A program made the position numbers and the translations under genes. The notes beneath the pieces are model-generated. The model saw nothing but the letters and a program-made list of their open reading frames with translations. It was not told the origin of the DNA and did not search any database. From Shinella sp. UYSO24 (GTDB taxonomy: Bacteria; Pseudomonadota; Alphaproteobacteria; Rhizobiales; Rhizobiaceae): a DNA stretch of 64,000 nucleotides. The DNA is taken from contig CABHNZ010000021.1 in the NCBI GenBank assembly GCA_902167985.1, positions 1-64,000 on the forward strand, read 5' to 3'. This document shows positions 7,598 to 16,434 of the stretch, in pieces (position 1 is the first letter of the stretch; the number at the start of each line of letters is the position of its first letter).

Positions 7598-9414
7598 ATG
7601 CGGAGCGAAACGGGGAAGATTTTTAAAGGGACGGACGAGATCTCTCGGCTTATCGAGAGCGGAGACTGGGACGATTCCATCCTCGGCCCGCCGTCGTCAT
7701 GGCCTCTCTGTCTGAGATCCGCCGTCGACATCATGCTTCCCGCGATGGCCCAGATCGTAATGTTCTGGGGTCCCGATCTGGTTGCGCTCTACAATGAGCC
7801 CTACGCTCCGACTATCGGCCAACGGCATCCCAAGGCGTTGGCCGACCGGCACGCGAGAACTGGCCCGAGCTCTGGGATGATCTCGAACCGCTTTTACGTC
7901 GAGTGATGGATACGGGTGAGACGGTGGCGGCGAAGGACCGTCCCTTCTACATCGAGCGACACGGGTACCCGGAAACAGTCTATTTCGACATTTCTTACTC
8001 AGCCATTCGCGATGAGTATGGAGCGGTCCGCGGCGTCTTTTGCATCGTCAACGAAACGACCGACCGTGTCCGAGCCGATCAGGCACTGCAGGCGAGCGAG
8101 GAGCGGCTTCGGGCGGTCGTCTCCCAATCGGCCGCCGGCATTGGGCAGGGCAGCCTTCAAGGCAAGATCCTGCACGTTAATCGACGGTTCTGTGAGATCG
8201 TCGGTTATGAAGAGGGAGAACTTCTCGGAAAGAACATCGCCGACATTACCTATGCCGGTGACATGGACGAGCAGACCCGCCTGTTCAGCCGGCTGGCCGC
8301 GACCGGCGAAAGCTTCGATATGGAGAAGCGCTACGTCCGGAAGGACGGTGGCCTGGTCTGGGTGAACAATACGGTTTCCGCGCTGCGCGATGACCAAGGG
8401 CGAATCCATCAGGTTGCCGTCATCTCGGTCGACATTTCTGAGCGCAAGCAGGCTCAGGAAGCCGAGCGCCGCTTGGCTTCTATTATTGCATCATCCAACG
8501 ATGCGATCCTTGCGATCGACTTGGACATGAGGATTACAGCCTGGAACGGTGGTGCTGAGCGGCTCTATGGCTACACGGCTGAGGAGATCGTCGGTCAATC
8601 TGTCCTGATGCTGGTGCCTAAAGACCGGATCGATGAAGAGCCGGCCTTGCTCGAGCAGGTCAAAGCTGGCTCGGTGATTGAGGCTTATGAGACCAAGCGC
8701 CGCCACAAGGACGGCCATCTGGTCGACGTTCTATTGAGCGTCTCACCCATTCACGACACCGCCGGCAAGGTTGTTGGGGCCTCGAAAATTGCCCATGATA
8801 TTTCCGCGAAAATGGAAGCCGACCGTCTCCAGGCCGTTCTGATCGGCGAGCTGCATCACCGGGTGAAGAATGTATTCGCGACGGTGATCGCCATTGCGCG
8901 TCAGACCTTCGCAAAGGCGACTGATACACAGGACGCGGTCGCCGCGTTCGAGGCGCGGCTCTCAGCAATGGCCCACGCTCACGATTTGCTTGCGGAAGGT
9001 GACTGGCAGAGCGCGGATCTCGCTGCGGTGGTGGAGCAGGCCGCCGCCCCTTATCCGCCGGAGCGATTCACCGTCTCCGGTCCATCGGTTCTCTTGCCCC
9101 AAAAGGCCGTCGCGACATTGTCGCTCGCCCTCCACGAACTTGGAACGAACGCGGCCAAATACGGGGCCCTCTCCGTCCCAACAGGACGGGTGTCGATTAT
9201 TTGGACCTATGACCCTGAAACCTCGGCCCTCAGCGTCCGGTGGCAGGAGAGCCACGGGCCGAAAGTCGATATACCGACCAAGAAGGGCTTCGGATCTCGA
9301 CTGGTCGAGCGCTTGCTGGCGGCGGAGCTTAACGGGGCATCGACAATCATCTACGACCCTGCCGGGGTCGTCTGCGAGATCGAGGCATTGCTCCCGCCGC
9401 ATGGCAGAGTGTAA
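7598..9414 (+). pseudogene. PAS-PAS-PAS HWE histidine kinase, frameshifted
   Basis: Sensor kinase of about 605 residues once corrected. An N-terminal PAS-like sensor (GPPSSWPLCLRSAVDIML, FWGPDLVALYNEPYAP) reads to about 7840. There one G is missing and the frame changes to that of the following ORF (RPARENWPELWDDLEPLL). Two further PAS/PAC units follow (RLRAVVSQSAAGIG; RLASIIASSNDAILAID), then the HWE core: phosphoacceptor GELHHRVKN, the N-box HELGTNAAKYGAL and WQE. The family phosphorylates single-domain receivers, often in the PhyR stress cascade. The start at ATG 7598 is tentative. It lies just upstream of the LOV kinase, on the same strand, and is cytoplasmic with no membrane segment. The single-base deletion is probably a sequencing error. 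Confidence 0.8.
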
Positions 9415-9475
9415 CGAGCAGGAACGAATTCTCCCGCCATGACTTCTGTCGTGACGTAACGCAATCAGGACCACT

Positions 9476-10603
9476 ATGCAGGAAAAGGATCAAAATCGAC
9501 ACGAGGCGCGTAGCGCTGGCGATCGCCTGGTTGCCGGGCATGTGAGTGAAGATCCATTCGCGGCGGCGTTCAAAGCCACGCGCATGCCGATGATCGTCAC
9601 GGATCCCAGCCAGCCCGATAATCCGATCATTTTTTGCAATGAGGCATTCAGGAAACTGACCGGCTACAGTGATGACGAAGTGATCGGCCGGAATTGTCGC
9701 TTTCTGCAGGGGCCGGAGACGGACCGGGACACCGTCGCTAAAATTCGCGACAACATTGCCGCCGGCCAGGATGTGGCAGTGGATATTCTGAACTACCGCA
9801 AGGACGGCAGCACGTTCTGGAACGCCGTCTTTATCAGCCCCGTGCGGGACGAAGCGGATAAGATCATCTATTTCTTTGCCTCCCAGCTTGATTTCACGAC
9901 GGTCAAAAGCCGGGAAGCGGATCTTGCAGCGGCTCGACATCAGGCTGAGGCAGAGGTGGCAAAGCATACCGCCAAACTTCGCGCGGCGCTGGATGCCCGC
10001 ACGCTGCTCGTCCACGAGGTGGATCATCGCGTGAAGAACAACCTGCTGACGATGGCCTCGATCGTCAAAATGCAGGCGCGGGTCACCAAAGACGATCGGC
10101 AGCGGCATACACTGATGTCTGTCCTCAATCGTATTGAAGCGCTCAGCACGGTCCAACGCAAGCTGTTCACGCTCGATGACGTCTCCAAATTCGACATGTC
10201 GGAATTCACCCGAGAGCTGGTGACGGATCTGGTGGATGCCACCGGCCGCAAGGACATCCGGTTGTCTCTGGATCTCTCCCCGCTTCTCGTGCCGGCCGTG
10301 AAGGCAACACCGCTGTCCCTGATCGTCAACGAGCTTGTCGGGGATGCCGTTCGTCGCGGATTGAGCGATGGTGGCGGTGACATCCATGTTGTCGTACGGC
10401 GCCTGAACGGTCATTTCCTGATCCGTGTCGAAGACACGTCGGAACCGGTCGAGCCGGACAGCGAGAGCGCTGAGCTCGGCAAATTGTTGCTGGAAGCATC
10501 GGCCTTGCAGTTGGGCGCTGAAATTGAACGAAAACAGGACGGCCGAAAGACGATCGTCGATGTGGTGCTGCTCGTCGGCGACCACCAGGAGAATGCACAT
10601 TGA
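9476..10603 (+). CDS. LOV-domain blue-light histidine kinase (HisKA_2 type)
   Basis: Soluble photoreceptor kinase of 375 residues. The LOV domain (about residues 28-140) carries the flavin-adduct motif [13 protein letters not shown] with the reactive cysteine at residue 74, plus [12 protein letters not shown] and [12 protein letters not shown] coiled linker (145-175) leads to the HisKA_2 phosphoacceptor [11 protein letters not shown] (His184), then an ATPase domain with [11 protein letters not shown]. Known relatives are Caulobacter LovK and Brucella LOV-HK, which act on the general stress response. The stop overlaps the next gene's TTG start, so kinase and receiver are translationally coupled. 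All flavin-contact motifs look intact. Confidence 0.93.
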   Translation: MQEKDQNRHEARSAGDRLVAGHVSEDPFAAAFKATRMPMIVTDPSQPDNPIIFCNEAFRKLTGYSDDEVIGRNCRFLQGPETDRDTVAKIRDNIAAGQDVAVDILNYRKDGSTFWNAVFISPVRDEADKIIYFFASQLDFTTVKSREADLAAARHQAEAEVAKHTAKLRAALDARTLLVHEVDHRVKNNLLTMASIVKMQARVTKDDRQRHTLMSVLNRIEALSTVQRKLFTLDDVSKFDMSEFTRELVTDLVDATGRKDIRLSLDLSPLLVPAVKATPLSLIVNELVGDAVRRGLSDGGGDIHVVVRRLNGHFLIRVEDTSEPVEPDSESAELGKLLLEASALQLGAEIERKQDGRKTIVDVVLLVGDHQENAH

Positions 10604-11196
10604 AAGTCATGATTGTCGAAGATGAAATGCTGCTTGCCATGGAGCTTGAGAGCGAAGTGGAAATGGCAGGCCATCAGGTGACAGGTCTTGCTATGAGCAG
10701 CACCCAGGCACGCGAACAAATCGGTGCCTCGAAGCCAGACTTCGCGTTCGTCGATATCCACCTGATGGACGGTCCGACCGGAATCGACGTCGGGCGCGAG
10801 CTGGCGGCCGCCGGCATCCCCTATGTTTTCGTCAGTGGAAACATCAAGCGGATACCGCAGGATTTTGCCGGCGCCCTTGGAGCAATCGAAAAGCCCTACA
10901 CGATGAACGGCATGAAGAATGCCCTCGCCTATGTGTCGGCGATTATTGGAGGCGATGAAAGCGGCGCGCGCCAGCGAGCCTGGTCCTGGCGGAGGATGCG
11001 AACGCAGGAAAGGGAGGTGGCGGAGCCGCGTAAATACTCTTTCAAAGCGCTATGGTCTCTCCACTCCACAGTCTGCTTGACGCTTCAAGCACCTGAATGC
11101 GACGGTTCCTTTGGAGCTGAACGGCCGAAAAGGCTACCCCAGGATCTCGGCCGGCTTCATCTCGTCGTCGCGCTCTGCTCGTCGGCGAAGCTTTAA
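10600..11196 (+). CDS. Single-domain response regulator (LovR-like)
   Basis: Receiver protein coupled to the LOV kinase. Residues 1-122 form a complete receiver: acidic pocket VEDEM, phospho-Asp in FVDIHLMDG, the VSGN switch Thr/Ser position and the EKPY lysine. The start is TTG at 10600 inside the kinase stop; ATG 10609 is an alternative. The last 75 residues (Arg-, Trp- and Leu-rich) do not look like a domain. A shifted frame from about 10975 would end after [13 protein letters not shown] at a TAA near 11030, so a single-base deletion probably extends the reading frame artificially. It likely acts as partner or phosphate sink for the LOV kinase. Confidence 0.85.
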   Translation: MKVMIVEDEMLLAMELESEVEMAGHQVTGLAMSSTQAREQIGASKPDFAFVDIHLMDGPTGIDVGRELAAAGIPYVFVSGNIKRIPQDFAGALGAIEKPYTMNGMKNALAYVSAIIGGDESGARQRAWSWRRMRTQEREVAEPRKYSFKALWSLHSTVCLTLQAPECDGSFGAERPKRLPQDLGRLHLVVALCSSAKL

Positions 11197-11307
11197 CCGG
11201 GGCCTTTTCTACTCAATCCAAGACGGTATCAGGTTTCCTAAAGCCGAGCCTTGCTCTTTGACCTCGCCTCGAATTTGCACCTGAGACGCTGTTGCACTCC
11301 ATGAGAT

Positions 11308-11886
11308 TTAGTCGAGCAGGAACTTTCGGCTCACGAACCGTGATGCTTCCAGGCCGAAGCGCCATGGGAGATCGACTGCTTTGGATATTCCGATTCTTCG
11401 GCCGGTCACGACAGACGCCGTGATCGTCGGACAAGACAAGGAAAAAGGCCATTTGCCAATAAGCTTTTCATTGTCTTCCAGCGAGATACCGAGTGCCTGA
11501 CACAATTTCCCGGGGCCAGAGCAAAGAAGCCTAATGTCTGATGTCCTGCGTCGCTCCTGCATGCTGGGGATGCCCATCACAGGCTCAATCGCACGGATTA
11601 ATACGGCGCTTCCTCGTCGGCACACAATATTGAGACAGAAATGAATGCCGTATGACCGGTAGACGTAGACGTTGCCTGGTTGGCCGAACATTGCAGCATT
11701 CGCCTTCGACAGGCCCCGAAAGCTATGGGATGCGGGATCGTCGATCTCATACGCCTCACTCTCCACAATGGTGCCTCCGACATTGTGATAGGAAAGCAAA
11801 CAACCTATCAAGTCTGGTGCCACCTCGATGGCGTTGCGCTGAAAGAATGGCAAATCGGGTGTCTTCATTTTTTGATCAATTGGCAT
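11308..11886 (-). CDS. DNA-3-methyladenine glycosylase (MPG/Aag family)
   Basis: A 192-residue base-excision repair glycosylase of the mammalian AAG fold. Family landmarks are IGCLLSYHNVGGTIVESEAY (with the catalytic Glu), DPASHSFRGLSKANAAMFG, YVYRSYGIHFCLNIVC and CSGPGKLCQALGI. It removes alkylated purines. Full length for the family. The start at 11886 or the ATG a few codons later (MKTPDL) are both possible. It stands alone, pointing away from the signalling genes, and fits the DNA-protection theme with the Ku and exonuclease III genes. Confidence 0.9.
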   Translation of the reverse strand: MPIDQKMKTPDLPFFQRNAIEVAPDLIGCLLSYHNVGGTIVESEAYEIDDPASHSFRGLSKANAAMFGQPGNVYVYRSYGIHFCLNIVCRRGSAVLIRAIEPVMGIPSMQERRRTSDIRLLCSGPGKLCQALGISLEDNEKLIGKWPFSLSCPTITASVVTGRRIGISKAVDLPWRFGLEASRFVSRKFLLD

Positions 11887-12248
11887 TGCCTCCGAAAGAT
11901 CTGTTGGTTCGTCGACATGAATTGGAACTTTTCGTCGTTCGGCGGTCCTTAGCGCGTCGCTCCCACTGTGTGGCTTTAATAGCCGACGTTGAGATCTTCG
12001 AGATCGCCAATTTCGGACAGATGGTGCGGAGTAATATCAAAGTTACTCGCTTGGCCACGCAGCTACATAATTTCGCACACGCTAGGTTCGGCTCTCGACT
12101 TGGAGGGATATGAGGTTAGTCGGAGGGTGGGGAGATTCGTCGCGATTGATCTCTCTACAATCAAGTGATCTGCGTGACGACGGCACGCCTCCCAGGACGC
12201 TCAGATCTTACGAGGCTCGCCCTACACGCTGTGAGCAGGGCGCGCCCT
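11887..12248. other. Intergenic region, nothing recognised
   Basis: About 360 bases between the glycosylase start and the 24-residue peptide gene. I see no coding potential, RNA gene or stress promoter. Confidence 0.4.
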
Positions 12249-12323
12249 TTACCGTAGGCCGAAGAACGACAGGATAGCGAGAACGATTACAATGGCACCG
12301 ACTAGCCAAATGATGTTGTTCAT
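12249..12323 (-). CDS. 24-aa hydrophobic peptide
   Basis: The whole product is one transmembrane helix (NNIIWLVGAIVIVLAILSFFG). The ATG at 12323 follows a GAGGAAC site and the frame ends in TAA at 12249. Peptides of this kind are widespread in rhizobia, but I know of no assigned function. A GGAAC/GTTCC pair lies upstream at about 12353-12386 without a good -10. Confidence 0.5.
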   Translation of the reverse strand: MNNIIWLVGAIVIVLAILSFFGLR

Positions 12324-12772
12324 GATGTTCCTCGTGAGTTTGTTTATACATAACGGGAACGTGAATGCATCTGACCGTTGATCGGTTCCTGAGAAAATAT
12401 AGTCACGATAGCTATTGACGGTATTTGGAGAATTGCGCCGCTTTGACGGTTCAGTTCGCCGGCACGGGATTGCGGCATGACTGATTGGTGCCGACAAACC
12501 GGAGAGAGCGCAGCACCAACCGTGGTCGCCAGACCTGCAAGCGGCGATCAACGACGCCTAGCGTCAATCTAACTGAGGAGACCGACGTGAGTTCCAGAAA
12601 AGGTTTAAGGGGGCGGTATCGCGAGACGGGCGCACTTGTCGGAGGTTGCAGCGCAAACAACACGTGAAGCCCCCCCCGAAAACAAGGTAGTTGCGGGTGC
12701 CGTAATGACCCTCTCACGCTTAGCCGTTCAATTTCATACTTGACCAAGCCCTCTCTCGAGGCAGGTCGGTCA
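12324..12772. other. Intergenic region with one possible 26-aa ORF
   Basis: No convincing gene. A GTG at 12588 preceded by GAGGAG opens a 26-codon frame (VSSRKGLRGRYRETGALVGG) that could be a peptide gene, but the evidence is slight. An eight-C run occurs at about 12670. Confidence 0.25.
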
Positions 12773-13243
12773 TCAACGCATTATGCCCCAAATGAAACCG
12801 ATGAGAGCTGCAATGCCGACGGCCGGGAATGGCTCGGCGCGGATCCGCTTTTCTATGCCCTCGATAACTTCAGAGGTTTGCGCCTTTGCGACGCGCACAG
12901 TTGCTGACCCGATCTCGCTGGCACTTACCCTCAGCCGTGCAACCTCCACCTTCAAGGCAGCAAGCTCTTCTTGGGCGGATAAGATTGGCACCTCGTCAGT
13001 TTCTTCGAGCTCCCTCATCGATGCCAGAGCCTGGTCAACGAGGGGGGCGTCCGACCTTTTGTCAGCACCCGACGACGATGAAGGCACGGTCCCGGTAGGA
13101 GTAGATGTCGTTGTCGCCGAGACCGGGTCGGATGCTGGGAATGTGTCTTCCAGTGCGACGTCGAGTTCGGATTGAGGTTTCTCTGACTGGCGGGCTTTTT
13201 CTTGTCCAAGGGCCTCGAATGCTGGGGATTTCGACGGGGTCAT
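12773..13243 (-). CDS. ElaB/YqjD (DUF883)-like membrane-anchored protein
   Basis: A 156-residue protein with a disordered acidic Ser/Thr/Pro-rich N-terminus containing DTFPASDPVS. A heptad-like coiled-coil region follows (QEELAALKVEVARLRVS), then a glycine-containing C-terminal membrane anchor (AVGIAALIGFIWGIMR). This is the architecture of ElaB/YqjD-type proteins that tether to the inner membrane. A paralogue with the same ASDPVS motif and anchor lies at 31003-31487. The start ATG follows a GGAGG-like site. Confidence 0.7.
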   Translation of the reverse strand: MTPSKSPAFEALGQEKARQSEKPQSELDVALEDTFPASDPVSATTTSTPTGTVPSSSSGADKRSDAPLVDQALASMRELEETDEVPILSAQEELAALKVEVARLRVSASEIGSATVRVAKAQTSEVIEGIEKRIRAEPFPAVGIAALIGFIWGIMR

Positions 13244-13382
13244 CGGTTTCCTCCTAGGTTCTCACCACGAATACTCTCTGAGGTGGAAAGTTCCGTATCT
13301 TTCAATCGACATCGGTCAACGAAACCACCCGGTCTTCCCGGCGTTTGTAGCTTTAGAGCTTGTGGGAACAGGAGACAGCCTC

Positions 13383-13700
13383 ATGGCAGACGATAGCACC
13401 ACCACTATCCGCGCGACCTTCGACACGCGCGAAGCAGCAGACCTCGCTGTTGAGCATCTGGTGCAGCAGCACGGGATCTCGCGCCCCGATATTTTCATTC
13501 AGTCCGCGACCGATCGAAACACCACGGGCTCCAGGCCCTCGGGCGGCGATGCCTCGCACGAGAGCGGATCACGGGAGGACGCTGCGCTGCAGGGAGAAAT
13601 CGAGGTTTCGGCCGATATCGCTTCCGACCAGACCGCGGCGGTCCAACCGAGGCGTAAGCTGATGAGAGGTTATCCAGTCCCCCTGATCATTTTTATGTAA
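13383..13700 (+). CDS. Small hypothetical stress protein
   Basis: Starts MADDSTTTIRATFDTREAADLAVEHL, a ferredoxin-like fold pattern seen in rhizobial small proteins with a SGGDASHESGSREDA linker and an IEVSADIASDQTAAVQ end. GGAG lies nine bases before ATG 13383. The last residues (PRRKLMRGYPVPLIIFM) look unnatural. Restoring one A at about 13645 would end the protein QTEA at TAA 13655-13657, so the 3' end is probably frameshifted by a sequencing error. Function unknown. Confidence 0.6.
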   Translation: MADDSTTTIRATFDTREAADLAVEHLVQQHGISRPDIFIQSATDRNTTGSRPSGGDASHESGSREDAALQGEIEVSADIASDQTAAVQPRRKLMRGYPVPLIIFM

Positions 13701-14044
13701 GTAATTTGGATAACTGCTGTCCGCTTTTGATTGCCCCAGCGCGGCGTTTCGGCGACCGTACTTTCAAGCGCCGTCTTGTCATTTGTGACCAGTGGGCGGG
13801 ATGTAAGGCGATCGCTGCCGCGCTTTGTGAGATTTGCGCAGATCCAAGCTTGTAATGCCGCCAGCATTGCAGCCAGAGTTCCATACTAGGACCTTACGCC
13901 TCATCGGCTTTCTCGCCATCTAAAATCAGCGCCTTTTCAGAAGCTTAGCCGACGTCAATTGTTGGTCGTGGGCTCGAGTCCTGTCAAAACCAGCTGCTGT
14001 CGCATCGGTCTATCAGGACGTTTGACGGCCAGCGCGCGATCATC
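13701..14044. other. Intergenic region with a tRNA-like 3' fragment
   Basis: No recognised gene in about 340 bases. Near 13959-13990 a stretch resembles a degenerate tRNA T-arm and is similar to one at 5431-5462. A minus-strand open frame (13670-13867) has no family resemblance. Confidence 0.3.
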
Positions 14045-15172
14045 TCATACTCGCCGAGTGTATAACGGCAGCATTCCTGAACCAGTTGCGAGCGGCAATG
14101 CCATCAGGCGCTCATACTCTTCCTCCGGGGTGCCACAGGCCTCCCCGGCAGCACTGACCAGGCCGCGCCGATCACGTATCTCGATATTGCCTCTCGTTGA
14201 GCGAATGAGCTTATGCCCCTCAAGCTTGTGAAGCGCTTCCGTGACCGATGGTCGCCGAACTCCAAGCATGATTGCCAAGTAATTGTGGGTTAGGCGAAAC
14301 TCCCGGCCCGGCACTCTGTCATGGACCATTACCAGCCAGCGCGCCAGCCGTTGCCTTACCTCAAACCGGGCGTTTGATAAGGCCGTGTAGCTGACTTGAA
14401 TGCCGAGCGATCGCGCAAAGCGGCCGCTGAGAACTCGCAGTTCAGGAATAGCCACCAGAACCGCAGCGAAGTCATCTGCCTTGATCGCGAGGGCTTCACC
14501 GTCAATCTGGGTGATCAGCTCATAGAGTGTCCGGTCATCACCATCGGCGACGCCTGTACCGGTCATGCCCTCCCTGCCGACAAGGCCGGTTTCGATACGT
14601 GTTCCTTCTCGTCCCACCACAATAAGCGATCCGACGCAGTCGATTGGAAAATACACTTTGCTGACGGTCTGGTTGGCTCTCTCCATCACCGCACCACGAG
14701 GAAGGGTGACCATTTCAAGCTTGGTCAGGATCAAATCCAGACTGCGATGTGAGAGCTTAGCGAGCAGGCGGTTACGACACGCCTGCTCAACCGAAACCGA
14801 ACTACGGCGAACCTCATGGCTAAGAGCGGTAAGAACTGCACCGTCTTCGACTGGCTTGCGCAAGACCATCCTGTCCGCGTGCCTGGCCGGGATCTGGTCG
14901 GGTTCCAAGGCCGTGGCGAACACATAAGGGATGCCAAGCCGCTTGAGTTCATCTGCGACTGGAAACACGTTCATGTCGCCAAGTTTGATGTCGAGAACCG
15001 CACCACTGAGATAGGGTCGTCGGCTGATCAACGCCAACGCATCATCAACATTAGCCGTCGGTCCAACAACGTCTATGCCTGTCGATGAAAGTTGCGACGA
15101 AAGCTCTGTCGCTATGTGGTACTCGTCCTCGACGATGAGGATGCTTTTTCCGACCAACGGTTCCCGGGACAT
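14045..15172 (-). CDS. Receiver-CRP/FNR fusion regulator
   Basis: A 375-residue transcription factor joining two modules usually encoded separately. Residues 8-125 are a receiver (ILIVEDEY; phospho-Asp in GAVLDIKLGD; IPYVFATALEP; LRKPV). After a ten-residue linker comes a complete CRP/FNR-type module: NRLLAKLSHRSLDLIL, the cyclic-nucleotide-like barrel (VYFPIDCVGSLIVV, GLVGREGMTGTGV), and the HTH (HNYLAIMLGVRRPSVTEALH). The barrel lacks obvious cAMP-binding Arg/Ser residues, so control is probably by phosphorylation. No in-frame start codon lies in the linker, so this is a true fusion. It is divergent from another receiver gene at 15355. Confidence 0.88.
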   Translation of the reverse strand: MSREPLVGKSILIVEDEYHIATELSSQLSSTGIDVVGPTANVDDALALISRRPYLSGAVLDIKLGDMNVFPVADELKRLGIPYVFATALEPDQIPARHADRMVLRKPVEDGAVLTALSHEVRRSSVSVEQACRNRLLAKLSHRSLDLILTKLEMVTLPRGAVMERANQTVSKVYFPIDCVGSLIVVGREGTRIETGLVGREGMTGTGVADGDDRTLYELITQIDGEALAIKADDFAAVLVAIPELRVLSGRFARSLGIQVSYTALSNARFEVRQRLARWLVMVHDRVPGREFRLTHNYLAIMLGVRRPSVTEALHKLEGHKLIRSTRGNIEIRDRRGLVSAAGEACGTPEEEYERLMALPLATGSGMLPLYTRRV

Positions 15173-15354
15173 TGAAGTGCTCTCTCGAAAACAGGCCCCC
15201 GACGACGTGGGGTCGACCAAGCAGATTCGGCATGGCGATCATGTTGGCAAGCACGCGCCATGTCGGTCTCCCAGCGTACACACACTCTTAAATATTGCAA
15301 ACCGACACCACCAGTGACACTCTCACCGTGAATATGGCCTTCGGGAGTGCTGCC

Positions 15355-16056
15355 ATGACTTACGCTCGATTGCAGCAGTGCGTGTTCGAGCCTGACGAGC
15401 TAAAACTCGTTCGAGACGTTGTTGACCGCATTACGTCTCAGCATTGGTTTTCGAAGGAGCCGTCACGCCAGTCGGATTTTGCACTGTACGTTCTGCATAT
15501 GTACTCGCGAGGCCTGGTCCGAGCGGAAAAGCTAGAATCCGTTTGCACGATTGCCGCGAGAAAATATCATGCTGTGCCGCCAATCGGACTTGAGGGCCGC
15601 CGAATCCTGGTGGTGGATGACGACTATTATGCCGCCCAGGAGGCGGTTGAAGAACTCAGCGCACTTGGTGCGACTGTGGTCGGGCCGATCTCGAACCTGT
15701 CGGAGGCGATGGACATTGCGGGCCGTGATCTCGAGCTTGACGGGGCTTTGCTCGACATCAATCTTGATGGGCAGATGGTTTACCCGGTTGCCGGTTTCCT
15801 CAAGATGCACGGCATTCCATTCGCATTCCTGACCGGTTATGACGAGCGCGTTTTGCCACCGGCATTTCGATCATCGCCGCTTTTCGTCAAGCCGGCGAGC
15901 TGGACGGCTATAGCCTCCAAAATTCCATATCGCGAACGACCACAAACGACCCAGCCAGATGCGCTTCATCACTCTGAAAAGGCTCTCGCGCAGCCCATCG
16001 CGCGTTTAGAGAAGGTGGGCGCGTCTTTTCTCTGGTTTTCGAGGCGCGTGGATTAG
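15355..16056 (+). CDS. Response regulator with N-terminal helical domain
   Basis: A 233-residue protein. Residues 1-75 form a small helical domain (MTYARLQQCVFEPDELKLV, ITSQHWFSKEPSRQSDFALY) that occurs as a stand-alone protein in rhizobia. Residues 80-200 are a receiver with VVDDDYYA, phospho-Asp in GALLDINLDG, IPFAFLTGYDE (the FAT GUY-like segment) and FVKPA. A 45-residue tail follows. ATG 15355 is chosen for the GGGAG site and the match to stand-alone relatives; ATG 15334 is possible. It has no DNA-binding domain and probably acts through protein contacts in the stress cascade. Confidence 0.8.
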   Translation: MTYARLQQCVFEPDELKLVRDVVDRITSQHWFSKEPSRQSDFALYVLHMYSRGLVRAEKLESVCTIAARKYHAVPPIGLEGRRILVVDDDYYAAQEAVEELSALGATVVGPISNLSEAMDIAGRDLELDGALLDINLDGQMVYPVAGFLKMHGIPFAFLTGYDERVLPPAFRSSPLFVKPASWTAIASKIPYRERPQTTQPDALHHSEKALAQPIARLEKVGASFLWFSRRVD

Positions 16057-16062
16057 CCGATG

Positions 16063-16434
16063 TCAACTATCAACAATTCGGCCGATTGCCTTTATGACGA
16101 CCCTCATGTCGACGGGCTTTTCGCAACGGACGATGTCGGCGAACTTCGGACCGAGGCTTAGTTTGTCAAAGCCCGTCACGAACATGAAAGGCACGCCTCG
16201 GTCGAGGAGGACGTCTGCCACGGGGTCGACCTTCTCGCCACCCAGACTGACATCAAGGATAGCGCCGTCCAAGCAGGCTTTGGTGCTAATAAGGTCCAAG
16301 GCCTGCTCGACTGACGGCGCCGGCCCAACGACGATAGCGCCAGCGTCATCCAACTCGCGGCTAAGCTCATCGGCGAGCATATACTCATCCTCCACTACGA
16401 GTATGTGGCGGCCCTTTAAGGTTCGTTCAGTCAC
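16063..16434 (-). CDS. Single-domain response regulator
   Basis: A 123-residue receiver: VVEDEYMLADELSREL, phospho-Asp in GAILDVSLGG, VPFMFVTGFDK and CEKPV. The start is GTG at 16434, overlapping the stop of the upstream kinase by eight bases (GTGACTGA), so the two are translationally coupled and very probably cognate. It belongs to the group of output-less receivers that work with HWE kinases. Confidence 0.85.
   Translation of the reverse strand: MTERTLKGRHILVVEDEYMLADELSRELDDAGAIVVGPAPSVEQALDLISTKACLDGAILDVSLGGEKVDPVADVLLDRGVPFMFVTGFDKLSLGPKFADIVRCEKPVDMRVVIKAIGRIVDS

Noticed and set aside
9347-10600. 417-codon minus-strand frame opposite the LOV kinase
   Set aside because: Antisense shadow; the plus strand encodes an intact LOV kinase.
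12353-12386. GGAAC and GTTCC flanking a 24-base stretch
   Set aside because: Spacing to any NGTT is 15 or 23 bases, outside the accepted range, and there is no clear downstream gene on the plus strand.
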